From Bacteroidota bacterium (GTDB lineage Bacteria; Bacteroidota; Bacteroidia; Chitinophagales; Chitinophagaceae): 64,000 bases of DNA. The stretch's first letter is position 1. The number at the start of each line of letters is the position of its first letter. Of this stretch, positions 18,651 through 27,649 are shown piece after piece. The stretch spans positions 1-64,000 of the forward strand of contig JAEZGS010000015.1 of NCBI GenBank assembly GCA_023437225.1, written 5' to 3'. Both the position numbers and the translations under genes were made by a program. The notes beneath the pieces are model-generated. The model did no database searches. It was not told the DNA's origin and was given only the letters and a program-made list of their open reading frames with translations.

Positions 18651-20258
18651 TTGCAGGGTCAAAAGTTCTATCCTTTTCATACTTCGATCAGCGGCTCTGG
18701 AGTGGTTAGCGGCGACAACCTGCATTTATTTGTCAACGGCAAATACATTTCTACAGTAACTGCTAACGCTACAACGTTCAGGTTTCAAAACCTGTCGCTG
18801 AATGTGGGCGATACAATGAAAATCTACTCAAAAGCTACCGGATCGAATTGTTTTACGCAGTCGAATCGCTTTACGGTGTCTTGCTTTACACCTGCTGCAA
18901 TCATTCGCACAAACGCCACCGGTGATCTCCTGCCTGGAGCTACGACTATAACAGGAACAACAACATTAGCATCGGGCACTGTTCAGGTGTACAAAGGAAC
19001 TGCGCCTTCCGGCGTTGCGGTTGGATCTGTAGCGAATGTGCAGACAGATGGCACATGGTCTGCAGCGGTTCCTGCATTGCTCGCCGGTGATTCTTACTAT
19101 ACAATTCAAACAGTCAACGGATGTACAGGTTCAGCTTCAACTGCAGCATCGGTACGAACACCTGCCAGCTGTCCAACAATAACCGGTTCATATACTACCG
19201 CTTCTACGCAGGTAACAGGTACGATGCCATCAGCGTTTACGGGAACCATCAGGCTTTATGCAGACGGAACCTTGATTGGCAGTGTGGCAATAAGTTCGGC
19301 TACAAATTGGTCTATCCCTGTAGCTGCAAATACAATTTATTATAACGCGCAATTGCGTGCTACTGCGCAGATCAGTGGCGGCGCGGAAAGCAATAATTGT
19401 AGCAGTGTGGCTGTCAATTGCACCTCACCACTCACGCCTGCGATCAACCCTTCCAGTGCTACCATTGACCAGGGCCAGTCGGTAAGTTTCACTGTGAATA
19501 ATGTTACTGCAAACAGCTGGTATGCTTTGTTGGACAATACAGGAAAAAGTTATGCGATCTCACAGTTCAGAACAACAGCGAGCGGCTTCACGCTGAACTC
19601 TCAGCAGTTTTCCAACGCCGGCACATATTCGTTGAGGTTGACTGCAGATGCACTATCCGGATGTCCTGCCAGTTTTGCCATGACTACCGTGACGGTTCGT
19701 TCGACCCTGCCTGCTGATTTCCTGACGATTGTAGCAAGAACCAAAGAGGACGGCCGGGAATTGAAATGGAGAGTTACAAATGAAGTGAATGTATTGCATT
19801 ACGTGGTTGAAAGAAGTACCGATGGCCGAAACTTCAGTGACCTGGCAACGATCGAATATAAACGTTCAAACAGCCAGGTCAATGAATACGTATTCGTTGA
19901 CGCGCAGCCAATTTCCTTTAACCAGGTTTACTATCGTATAAGGCAGGTCGATGAAGATCTTAGATACAATTACAGCAGTATTATTACCACAACAATAATC
20001 AAAAGCGATGATTGGTATGTGGCTCCGAGTCCTGCAACAAATCAGTTCTCAATTCACCTGAGCTCAGCATCAGCTGCCAGGGTGGTAGTTGATTTGATAG
20101 AGTCGAATGGCAGGGTGGTTCAAACTAAAGCTGTAAGTGTTGAGAAAGGAACCAATGTAATTTCATTTACCAACCTTGATCTGCTGACGAAAGGCCGGTA
20201 TATCCTCCGTCTAAATAGGGGGGGCCGGATAAGCTTCCGCAATGTTGTTCTACTGTAA
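18651..20258 (+). CDS. T9SS-sorted surface protein lacking a start and signal peptide
   Basis: The longest frame opens at TTG 18651 and gives 535 residues of Ig-like or beta-sandwich repeats, then a fibronectin-like stretch (about 340-450) and a C-terminal T9SS type A sorting domain (NQFSIHLSSASAARVVVDL). A T9SS cargo must have a signal peptide, yet none is encoded. Just upstream in the same frame, ATG 18621 reads MRLMLF and then meets TAA and TGA. Another frame from about 18605 to 18690 is hydrophobic and signal-like. The gene is therefore 5'-truncated or frameshifted near 18640, or its sequence has an error. Confidence 0.7.
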   Translation: MQGQKFYPFHTSISGSGVVSGDNLHLFVNGKYISTVTANATTFRFQNLSLNVGDTMKIYSKATGSNCFTQSNRFTVSCFTPAAIIRTNATGDLLPGATTITGTTTLASGTVQVYKGTAPSGVAVGSVANVQTDGTWSAAVPALLAGDSYYTIQTVNGCTGSASTAASVRTPASCPTITGSYTTASTQVTGTMPSAFTGTIRLYADGTLIGSVAISSATNWSIPVAANTIYYNAQLRATAQISGGAESNNCSSVAVNCTSPLTPAINPSSATIDQGQSVSFTVNNVTANSWYALLDNTGKSYAISQFRTTASGFTLNSQQFSNAGTYSLRLTADALSGCPASFAMTTVTVRSTLPADFLTIVARTKEDGRELKWRVTNEVNVLHYVVERSTDGRNFSDLATIEYKRSNSQVNEYVFVDAQPISFNQVYYRIRQVDEDLRYNYSSIITTTIIKSDDWYVAPSPATNQFSIHLSSASAARVVVDLIESNGRVVQTKAVSVEKGTNVISFTNLDLLTKGRYILRLNRGGRISFRNVVLL

Positions 20259-20294
20259 TGACAAGAGCATGTTACCGAATCACAGAATGGGGGC

Positions 20295-20324
20295 AAAAAA
20301 AAGTTGGACCCCTTGGGGTCCAAC
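20295..20324 (-). terminator. Perfect hairpin terminator reading leftward
   Basis: A perfect 10-bp stem (GTTGGACCCC/GGGGTCCAAC, TT loop) at 20303-20324 is followed on the minus strand by eight T (20295-20302). It can end minus-strand transcripts from the gene at 20670-21578. On the plus strand it lacks a T tract. Confidence 0.8.
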
Positions 20325-20434
20325 ACAATAAGCAATCGTTAGTCCTGGCCTTGGGCAGGTAAAATCAGATCATAGACCGAAATGAATTCAGATATGCTGC
20401 GCAGAACGGAAATTAAAAATAGGCGGAAATCTTG

Positions 20435-20669
20435 CGATGAATCGGAGAATCGGAGAACCGGAGAACCGGAGAATCAGAGAATCAGAGAATCAGCGAATCA
20501 GTGAATCGGTAAATCGGAGAATCAGAGAGCCGGTAATCGGTAATCAGCGAATCGGTAATCAGTTTTGCATTTTGCATTTTCCATTTCCCATTTCCCGTTT
20601 CCCGTTTCGCGTTTCCCGTTTCCCATTTCGCAATTCCCATTTCCCATTTCCCGTTTCCCGTTTTTCAGT
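20435..20669. repeat. Adjacent 8-bp (CGGAGAAT) and 7-bp (TTCCCRT) repeat arrays
   Basis: The first part (about 20437-20560) holds at least twelve degenerate 8-bp units such as CGGAGAAT, CAGAGAAT and CGGTAAAT. The second part (about 20575-20668) holds more than ten 7-bp units TTCCCRT. The array touches the stop codon of the epimerase-like gene. The rest of the gap (20325-20434) shows no gene or motif. Confidence 0.85.
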
Positions 20670-21578
20670 TTATCCAACTGCCGTCCCAATCCCTTCCCTA
20701 TAGCTTGTGGGCTGCACTTTAAATGTTGTTTCAAACTTCGTCGAGTCGAAAATATAGTCGTACTTATTCTGGTAATACATCTCAACAGATTCCGCAACAT
20801 CACTGTTGAAAAGCCCAAGGGTGCGCAGCATGAACTTGTTTACACGCGTATATTTAAACTCCGCATTACAGGCTTCGGCCGTCATTCGCATCATTTCTAA
20901 TCCAGTCAGTGCCGGTGCTGTAGGAACATGCCATATTTCATTGTCGCTATCCGGATTTTGTCCCAGCATAAACATGGCTTTTGCGGCATCAGGCACGTAA
21001 GTGAAGGAATGTTTTTTCTCTGGATTTCCCAGCCACATGGCTTTTTGCTTTGCCTTAAATTTTTCAACTACCATCATATCAAATACCGATGTCTTAGCCG
21101 AACCCGCATAAAAATCTGCAGATCGGGCGATGCTTGCCCGAATATTCCCTGCCTTCGCCTCTTTCATCAACATCGTTGCAATCGTTGCCCGTATCTCACC
21201 CTTCATGGATGTGGGATTATAGGGAGTCGTTTCAGTCATCGGTCCCGATACCCTGCCATACATATACACATTGTCAAAAAAGATAAGTCGTGCCCTGGTG
21301 TATTTTGCAAGATCGATGACGTTCTTCATGATCTTCGGCCATTGATCGGCCCATACCCGCTTATCGTACTTAAGTCCCGCACACACGTACAGCACATTAG
21401 AAGCTTCCGCAGCCTTCTTCAATTCGTCCGGTTTTAGCAGGTCTGCCTGGCTCCATGCAGCACCCGGATAGGGGGTGATAGGATTGCGACTGACCAGTCT
21501 GATATTTGCGCCTTTTTCGATAAGGAGTTTTGTGAGATGCGTGGCTACGGATCCGCCGGCGCCAAGAATTGTATGCAT
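20670..21578 (-). CDS. NAD(P)-dependent epimerase/reductase-like protein
   Basis: The start is the ATG at 21578, because MHTILGAGGSVATHLTKLL opens a Rossmann fold (GxGGxxG) at once; the longer frame from 21845 would run into the divergent kinase gene. The 302-residue product belongs to the extended short-chain dehydrogenase family (FDNVYMYGR gives the YxxxK-like region, here with YMYGR and no clear Lys). Substrate and reaction are unknown. It is a lone gene, divergent from the CheB-CheR kinase. Confidence 0.8.
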   Translation of the reverse strand: MHTILGAGGSVATHLTKLLIEKGANIRLVSRNPITPYPGAAWSQADLLKPDELKKAAEASNVLYVCAGLKYDKRVWADQWPKIMKNVIDLAKYTRARLIFFDNVYMYGRVSGPMTETTPYNPTSMKGEIRATIATMLMKEAKAGNIRASIARSADFYAGSAKTSVFDMMVVEKFKAKQKAMWLGNPEKKHSFTYVPDAAKAMFMLGQNPDSDNEIWHVPTAPALTGLEMMRMTAEACNAEFKYTRVNKFMLRTLGLFNSDVAESVEMYYQNKYDYIFDSTKFETTFKVQPTSYREGIGTAVG

Positions 21579-21716
21579 ACGGTTAAGGGAATGGTGACAA
21601 ATATTGCAAAGGTTAAGAAAAATCGCTGATAACCAACGCCTAAAGAATTTCTTAATACTAACAAATCCCTGGTCGGAAATTGGCTCTTTTCTTATACTTT
21701 TATCGTAAATGTACTT

Positions 21717-24700
21717 ATGAGTACTGTGGTTTCTGGCAATCATGTAGTTGCCATCGGTGCTTCCGCTGGAGGACTGGAAGCGATCAATGAATTTTTTGAC
21801 AACATGCCCCAATCTTCGGGGTTCTCTTTCGTCATCATACAGCATTTATCTCCGGATTATAAAAGCCTGATGAGTGAGCTTCTTGCCAAGCACACTCAAA
21901 TGGAGATCATTGAGGCGCGGGAAAATATTCAATTGCAGCCAAATAAAGTATACCTGCTACCGGCGAGGAAATTAATGCGACTGAAAGAAAACAGGTTGCA
22001 ATTAAAAGAGCAGGTCAGGGACCATACCCCGAATATGGCAATTGACGTGTTCTTTGAGTCCCTTGCAACGGAAAGAGGCGATAAGGCAGTTGGTATCATT
22101 CTTTCCGGTACAGGCACGGATGGTACCAGGGGCATCCGGGCAATCAAAGATCATGGAGGAACTGTTGTTGTGCAGGATCCTGCTACAGCACAATTCGACG
22201 GGATGCCCAACAGTGCTGTTAACAGCGGTGTTGCCGACATTGTATCAGCGCCGAACCTCATGCCTGAAGAACTTGTAGACTTCCTAAAGGCCGCGCCATT
22301 TCTCCGTTCGATCAACAGCATGTCTGGCCACGAAGAAGCAATTCTCCAGGACATTCTCGCAAAAGTATTCGAGGAAACAGGACACGACTTCTTCAATTAC
22401 AAACTAACAACCATCAAAAGACGGCTGGCCAAGCGAATGGCGGAGCTGGGCATTCAATCGATTGCAGATTATCTGAGTCATATATCCAGTCGCCCGGCAG
22501 AAGTGAAGCAACTGTGCAAGGAATTTTTGCTGCACGTTACAAGATTTTTTCGTGACCAGGAATCGTTTATATCGCTTCACTCAAAAGTTATCACAGAGCT
22601 GGTAACCCGCAGGAAGGACGGAGATACGATTAAAGTGTGGGATGTTGCATGTAGCACAGGGGAAGAGGCATATTCACTGGCAATGCTATTTGATGAAGAG
22701 CTTAAACGGCAACAAAAAGAAGATTTAGAAGTAAAGATATTTGCATCCGACATCAGTCAGCAGGTAATAGAACACGCATCAAAAGGCTTGTACTCGAATG
22801 AAGAAGTGAAAGAGATCTCTGAAGAACGATTAAAGAAATATTTCGTCAAAGAGGCTGGTGGTTACAGGGTAGTTCCTTCGCTTCGTAAGGTCATTGTTTT
22901 TGCACGACATGATGTTGCGAAAGACCCTCCATTTCATAAGATCGATCTGATCGTGTGCCGCAACATGCTTATCTACATGACACCGGTACTTCAAAAAGCA
23001 ATTCTTGGTAAATTTCATTTCGCAATAAATGATGACGGCTTTCTTTTTCTTGGGCCGAGTGAGAACATCAACACATTGAAAGATGTGATGACCGAAGTTG
23101 ATCGTAAATGGAAAATTTACAAGTGCATAAACAAGGCCAGGATCGGTGAAATTGAATTGACCAATCCAGGTGACAAAGTTCTTTTTCCTTCTTATCATGC
23201 AAGCTCAAAGGCAAAGAACGCCTACTCTCATTTGACCGATATCTTTAAAGAGACATTACTTGCCGAGTACCAGATAGCAGGCATACTGATTGACCGTGAG
23301 TTTGAAGTGAAACATGCCATAGGAAATTTCAAGAAGTTCATTGATTTTCCAGAGGGCAATTTCAATTTCAATTTATTAAAGCTTGTAAGTTCTGATCTGG
23401 CCGTTGCCTTAAGCACGGGTATACGAAAAGCGACAAAAGACAATCAGCCCTATATCCAGAGAAATATGAAAGTGCAGAGTGGTGACTCGGAGCGGCGAAT
23501 CACGATGATAGTTAAACCCTACCTGGAGCAGAAAGTGTATGTTCAGCCTTTTATATTTATTGTGCTGAAAGAGGAACCTGTTGTCGAAATGACGCACAAC
23601 GCTTCTTTACCTTCACTTGATGCGTCCGCTGTTTCAGTGATCAATGCGCTCGAACAGGAGCTTCATGATACTAAGGAGAATTTGCAGGCACTTGTAGAAG
23701 AAGTCGAATCTGCGAATGAAGAACTTCAATCGAGCAACGAAGAGATCGTTTCAGCAAATGAAGAGCTTCAAAGTACAAACGAAGAACTGCAATCTCTTAA
23801 TGAGGAATTACATACAGTCAACACCGAACATCAATTAAAGATCAAGGAGCTTATCGAACTTAACGATGATCTGAATAATTATTTTAAAAATTCAGACGTT
23901 GGACAGATCATAGTGGATCGAAATTTTATTATTCGAAAGTTCACGCCGATCGCCACTAAACAGGTCAATTTGATTTCGAGTGATGTTGGAAGATCGATAA
24001 GCGATATATCCACGAATATCAAGGGACTTGATTTGATCGCTGACATCCGCGACGTGTTGCTTACTTCGCAATCGCGTGAGAAGGAACTGACGATGGATGA
24101 CAACAAGTTTTTTCTTATGCGCATTGTTCCTTATCAAAGGCAGGATAAGTCGATGGATGGAGTAGTGATCAATTTCATTGACATTACAGCATTGAAGCAG
24201 GCAAGTCTTGAAGTGGAAAGCGCATACCAGGAGTTGAAGGCTACATCAGAGAAGTTGGAAGAAACCAACGCGAAGTTGGAGCAATCCAATCTTGATCTGC
24301 TGCAGTTCGCATCCGTTGCATCGCATGATTTAAAAGAGCCTTTAAGGAAGATACAGGCATTTGGTAACCTGCTTAAAGAAAAAGCTGAATCAAAGCTCAA
24401 TGGCGTTGAACAAAATTATCTCGAGAAGATGATCAATTGCGCCAATCGTATGCAAAGTCTGATCGATGACCTGCTTACCTTGTCGCGATTATCAAATAAT
24501 GAAACGCCGCATTTGGATGTTGACCTGGGAAATGTTGTGAAGCAAATACTTGAAGATCTCGAAATAAGTATAGGCGATAAGAAAGCTACCATTGAAGTGC
24601 AGGAACTACCCGTTGTCAAAGGTATATCAGGACAAATGCACCAGTTATTTCAAAACCTTATCAGTAATGCGATCAAGTTCAACGAGGGACAGCCGGTTAT

Positions 24701-25001
24701 TTCTATATGGCATGAGCCGATGAACGAACAATTACAAAAAGAGTTTGAACTCCATGAAATGAACGGTTATCATGCAATACATATACAGGATAATGGGATA
24801 GGTTTCGATCAGCGATACAGCGAAAAAATATTTAAAGTGTTCCAGCGACTGGAAAAGACAAACTATACAGGTACAGGTATAGGTCTTGCTATCGTTAAGA
24901 AGATCATCGACAATCATGATGGGCATGTACGTGCTTTCAGCAAACCGGGGAAGGGAGCGAGATTTACCATTCTGCTAAAACACGGTGTCGGAAGCGAATA
25001 G
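21717..25001 (+). CDS. CheB-CheR-PAS-histidine kinase fusion
   Basis: This 1094-residue soluble protein joins four modules. A CheB methylesterase domain spans about residues 8-190 (AIGASAGG serine, QHLSPDY histidine, SGTGTDGTRG aspartate). CheR methyltransferase follows at about 210-470 (WDVACSTGEEAYSL, CRNMLIYM). A coiled coil of NEELQS repeats spans about 640-720. A PAS domain and then HisKA (VASHDLKEPLRK) with HATPase_c (DNGIGF, GTGIGLAIVKK) complete it. No receiver domain is fused and no chemotaxis genes are nearby. Its stop codon abuts the cysM stop with no gap. Confidence 0.93.
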   Translation: MSTVVSGNHVVAIGASAGGLEAINEFFDNMPQSSGFSFVIIQHLSPDYKSLMSELLAKHTQMEIIEARENIQLQPNKVYLLPARKLMRLKENRLQLKEQVRDHTPNMAIDVFFESLATERGDKAVGIILSGTGTDGTRGIRAIKDHGGTVVVQDPATAQFDGMPNSAVNSGVADIVSAPNLMPEELVDFLKAAPFLRSINSMSGHEEAILQDILAKVFEETGHDFFNYKLTTIKRRLAKRMAELGIQSIADYLSHISSRPAEVKQLCKEFLLHVTRFFRDQESFISLHSKVITELVTRRKDGDTIKVWDVACSTGEEAYSLAMLFDEELKRQQKEDLEVKIFASDISQQVIEHASKGLYSNEEVKEISEERLKKYFVKEAGGYRVVPSLRKVIVFARHDVAKDPPFHKIDLIVCRNMLIYMTPVLQKAILGKFHFAINDDGFLFLGPSENINTLKDVMTEVDRKWKIYKCINKARIGEIELTNPGDKVLFPSYHASSKAKNAYSHLTDIFKETLLAEYQIAGILIDREFEVKHAIGNFKKFIDFPEGNFNFNLLKLVSSDLAVALSTGIRKATKDNQPYIQRNMKVQSGDSERRITMIVKPYLEQKVYVQPFIFIVLKEEPVVEMTHNASLPSLDASAVSVINALEQELHDTKENLQALVEEVESANEELQSSNEEIVSANEELQSTNEELQSLNEELHTVNTEHQLKIKELIELNDDLNNYFKNSDVGQIIVDRNFIIRKFTPIATKQVNLISSDVGRSISDISTNIKGLDLIADIRDVLLTSQSREKELTMDDNKFFLMRIVPYQRQDKSMDGVVINFIDITALKQASLEVESAYQELKATSEKLEETNAKLEQSNLDLLQFASVASHDLKEPLRKIQAFGNLLKEKAESKLNGVEQNYLEKMINCANRMQSLIDDLLTLSRLSNNETPHLDVDLGNVVKQILEDLEISIGDKKATIEVQELPVVKGISGQMHQLFQNLISNAIKFNEGQPVISIWHEPMNEQLQKEFELHEMNGYHAIHIQDNGIGFDQRYSEKIFKVFQRLEKTNYTGTGIGLAIVKKIIDNHDGHVRAFSKPGKGARFTILLKHGVGSE

Positions 25002-25874
25002 TTATCCAAACAGGTCGCTACTCAAATACCTGTCGCCACGATCACAAACGATGAACACTATGGTGCCGCTTTCTAATTCAGCCGCCACACGTAAGGCTGC
25101 GGAAGCCGCACCACCGCTGCTCATTCCAGCAAATATTCCTTCTTCATTTGCGAGTCTTCTTGTGGTCATCACCGCTTCTTCCTGTGTAATGTCCAATATC
25201 TTATCTACTCTTGACGCATCGAATATTTTTGGAAGGTATGCGGTGGGCCAACGACGTATTCCCGGAATGGACGCCTCTTCGGTCGGCTGGCATCCGATGA
25301 TCTGTATGCCTGCATTTTTTTCTTTCAGATACATCGACACACCCATGATGGTGCCGGTTGTGCCCATTGAACTTACGAAATGAGTGATACCACCTTCAGT
25401 GTCACGTAAGATTTCCGGACCAGTTGTTTTGTAGTGAGCCATGTAATTGTCGGGATTCGCAAATTGATTCAACAGATAGTAATTACCGGTTGCTGCTTTT
25501 TCCTCAGCGTGATCACGGCAAACTTCCATATTGTCGAGTAGTACAACCTTCGCGCCGAATGCCTGCATGGTCAGCACCCGCTCTCTGGTAGAGGTGGAAG
25601 GCATGATCAGTTCCAACTGCAGGTTGAACAATCTGGCCATCAGCGCCATTGCAATGCCTGTATTGCCACTCGTTGCCTCGATCAGCTTTGTATGTTCATT
25701 GATCTCACCGCGTTCCATCGCACTGCGTATCATGTTCAGCGCCGGCCTGTCCTTCACACTTCCGCCCGGGTTGTTGCCTTCAAGTTTTGCGAAGATCCTA
25801 ACCTTTGGATTTGGATTGATTCGTTGCAACTCCACCATTGGAGTGTTGCCGACTGTATCAAGAACGTTTGCCAT
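25002..25874 (-). CDS. cysM: Cysteine synthase (O-acetylserine sulfhydrylase)
   Basis: This 290-residue PLP enzyme makes cysteine from O-acetylserine and sulfide or thiosulfate. The lysine that binds PLP lies in NPGGSVKDRPA, the substrate loop is EATSGNTGIAMA, and a phosphate-binding loop reads VSSMGTTGTIMG. The short length and its C-terminus favour CysM over CysK, but the choice is tentative. It is encoded 2 bp after cysE in the same operon. Confidence 0.9.
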   Translation of the reverse strand: MANVLDTVGNTPMVELQRINPNPKVRIFAKLEGNNPGGSVKDRPALNMIRSAMERGEINEHTKLIEATSGNTGIAMALMARLFNLQLELIMPSTSTRERVLTMQAFGAKVVLLDNMEVCRDHAEEKAATGNYYLLNQFANPDNYMAHYKTTGPEILRDTEGGITHFVSSMGTTGTIMGVSMYLKEKNAGIQIIGCQPTEEASIPGIRRWPTAYLPKIFDASRVDKILDITQEEAVMTTRRLANEEGIFAGMSSGGAASAALRVAAELESGTIVFIVCDRGDRYLSSDLFG

Positions 25875-25876
25875 TT

Positions 25877-26692
25877 TCAGGTATTTAATAATTTTCCTTC
25901 TATAACCGTGATCTCAGGATTATGATATACCAGTGAACCCGCGGGTACACTGCTTGTGAGCCAAACGTTACCACCAATAACGCTGTGATGGCCAATTACG
26001 GTGGTGCCGCCAAGTATTGTCGCACCTGAGTACAGCACAACGTGGTCTTCTACCGTAGGATGCCTCTTCATATGTGCCATATCTTTACTCACACTCAAAG
26101 AGCCAAGTGTAACACCCTGGTAGATTTTTACATGTTTGCCGATGCGGGCAGTTTCACCAATTACAATGCCGGTACCATGATCTATGCAAATGAATTCATC
26201 CAGTTCAGCAGCAGGATGAATATCGATGCCTGTTCTTGAATGTGCCTGTTCTGTAAGTATTCGAGGTAACAGCGGTACTTCTAATTTATGTAAGGCATGA
26301 GCAATGCGATAATAACACAATGCATAGAATCCGGGATAAGCCCGGATCACTTCAAAGGCTGAGTGGGCCGCTGGATCGCCCTCAACAATCGCTTCAACAT
26401 CGGTATTCAACAGCCTGTGTATTTCCGCTAGCTCTTCAAAAAATTTCCTTGCTACAATATGATTGTTGCATTCGTAGCAGGCAGTTGTAGCATTCAGGAT
26501 CTCAAGTAGTTGTTGTTCCAGATTGCCGAGTGCATCCCGGATCGCCTGCTCTGATGCAAATGCTTTAGTTGAACGCTGCGGATATAATATGCAAATCAGT
26601 TCCTCCGCCCATTGAGCGATCTGTTCATTGGTAGGAACAGCTTCTTTATTATGCTGCAGTATGAATATTTCTTTAATAAAGTCTCTGTTCAC
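25877..26692 (-). CDS. cysE: Serine O-acetyltransferase, GTG start
   Basis: This 271-residue enzyme acetylates serine for cysteine synthesis. A helical N-terminal part is followed by a left-handed beta-helix of hexapeptide repeats (GIDIHPAAELDEFICIDHGTGIVIGETARIG in essence, plus HPTVEDHVVLYSGATILGG). The catalytic His lies in the HPAA and DHGTG segments. The start is GTG at 26692: a TAA lies four codons upstream and no ATG precedes the conserved domain. A GGAG overlaps the start region. The neighbour cysM uses its product. Confidence 0.92.
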   Translation of the reverse strand: MNRDFIKEIFILQHNKEAVPTNEQIAQWAEELICILYPQRSTKAFASEQAIRDALGNLEQQLLEILNATTACYECNNHIVARKFFEELAEIHRLLNTDVEAIVEGDPAAHSAFEVIRAYPGFYALCYYRIAHALHKLEVPLLPRILTEQAHSRTGIDIHPAAELDEFICIDHGTGIVIGETARIGKHVKIYQGVTLGSLSVSKDMAHMKRHPTVEDHVVLYSGATILGGTTVIGHHSVIGGNVWLTSSVPAGSLVYHNPEITVIEGKLLNT

Positions 26693-26820
26693 TCCGGTCG
26701 TTTAGGTTAACAACATAAATGTACCAACTGATGTTCATATACCATGGCGAACGATTCGTTGGTGATATTTATCACAAAATAATCTCTATGTTCGGATAAT
26801 ATTGCATTCAAATTGGAAGA

Positions 26821-27639
26821 ATGGAGACGATCGGGTACTTCGCATCACTTATAATCGGCATCTCACTCGGACTGATAGGAGGAGGCGGTTCCATCCTGAC
26901 AGTTCCTGTGCTTGTTTATTTGTTTGGTGTGGAACCCGTGCTTGCAACAGCATATTCTCTTTTCATTGTGGGATCAACAAGCCTGATCGGCGCGTTTCCA
27001 AAATATCGCAAAGGTCTGATCAATCTGAAGGCTTCCGTTGTGTTCGGCCTGCCCGCAATTGCGGCAGTCTTTCTCACGCGCATGTACATTGTTCCCGTGA
27101 TCCCTGAAAACCTGTTTACGATCAGCGGTGTTCTTATTACGAAGGCGGTTCTGATGATGGTTGTGTTTGCAATGCTGATGGTGGTTGCGTCAATAACGAT
27201 GATTCGAAGTGCTACCGATGAAATTGACGACAATGCAAGGAGTGAGGCACCAGAACATGCAGTAACTTACAATTATCCACTGATACTTGCAGAGGGCGCA
27301 ATTGTAGGTATACTGACAGGGCTCGTGGGTGCAGGCGGAGGGTTTCTTATCATCCCTGCACTTGTATTGCTAAGCAGGCTTCCTATGAAAGAAGCAGTAG
27401 GTACTTCGCTGTTGATCATCGCCGCCAAGTCATTGATAGGTTTTATTGCGGATGTTTCACATTACACCTTGGACTGGCGCATGTTAATTGTAATCACCAT
27501 CATTGCAATTGTTGGGATATTTGCAGGGAACTGGCTTCACGACCGGGTTTCAGCAGTCAGGTTGAAGAGGGGATTTGGTTGGTTTATATTAATAATGGGC
27601 TGTTACATCATCGCCCGTGAACTTTTCTTAACACCATAA
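26821..27639 (+). CDS. TauE/SafE family exporter (TSUP)
   Basis: This 272-residue protein has about eight membrane segments and the doubled TSUP repeat, with GGGGSILTVPVLVYLFGV in the first half and GLVGAGGGFLIIPALVLL in the second. TSUP proteins export sulfite, sulfoacetate or other sulfur anions. It lies 10 bp before the CstB-like gene, as in persulfide-response operons of Firmicutes that pair tauE with cstB. An AGGAAG-like ribosome site precedes the ATG. Confidence 0.9.
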   Translation: METIGYFASLIIGISLGLIGGGGSILTVPVLVYLFGVEPVLATAYSLFIVGSTSLIGAFPKYRKGLINLKASVVFGLPAIAAVFLTRMYIVPVIPENLFTISGVLITKAVLMMVVFAMLMVVASITMIRSATDEIDDNARSEAPEHAVTYNYPLILAEGAIVGILTGLVGAGGGFLIIPALVLLSRLPMKEAVGTSLLIIAAKSLIGFIADVSHYTLDWRMLIVITIIAIVGIFAGNWLHDRVSAVRLKRGFGWFILIMGCYIIARELFLTP

Positions 27640-27649
27640 ACTATTAACT

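Noticed and set aside
20435..20669. Possible CRISPR array
   Set aside because: Units are only 7-8 bp, contiguous and degenerate, with no spacers and no cas genes in the window.
21579..21845. N-terminal extension of the epimerase-like protein
   Set aside because: It overlaps the kinase gene's start and promoter, and the Rossmann motif begins right after the ATG at 21578.
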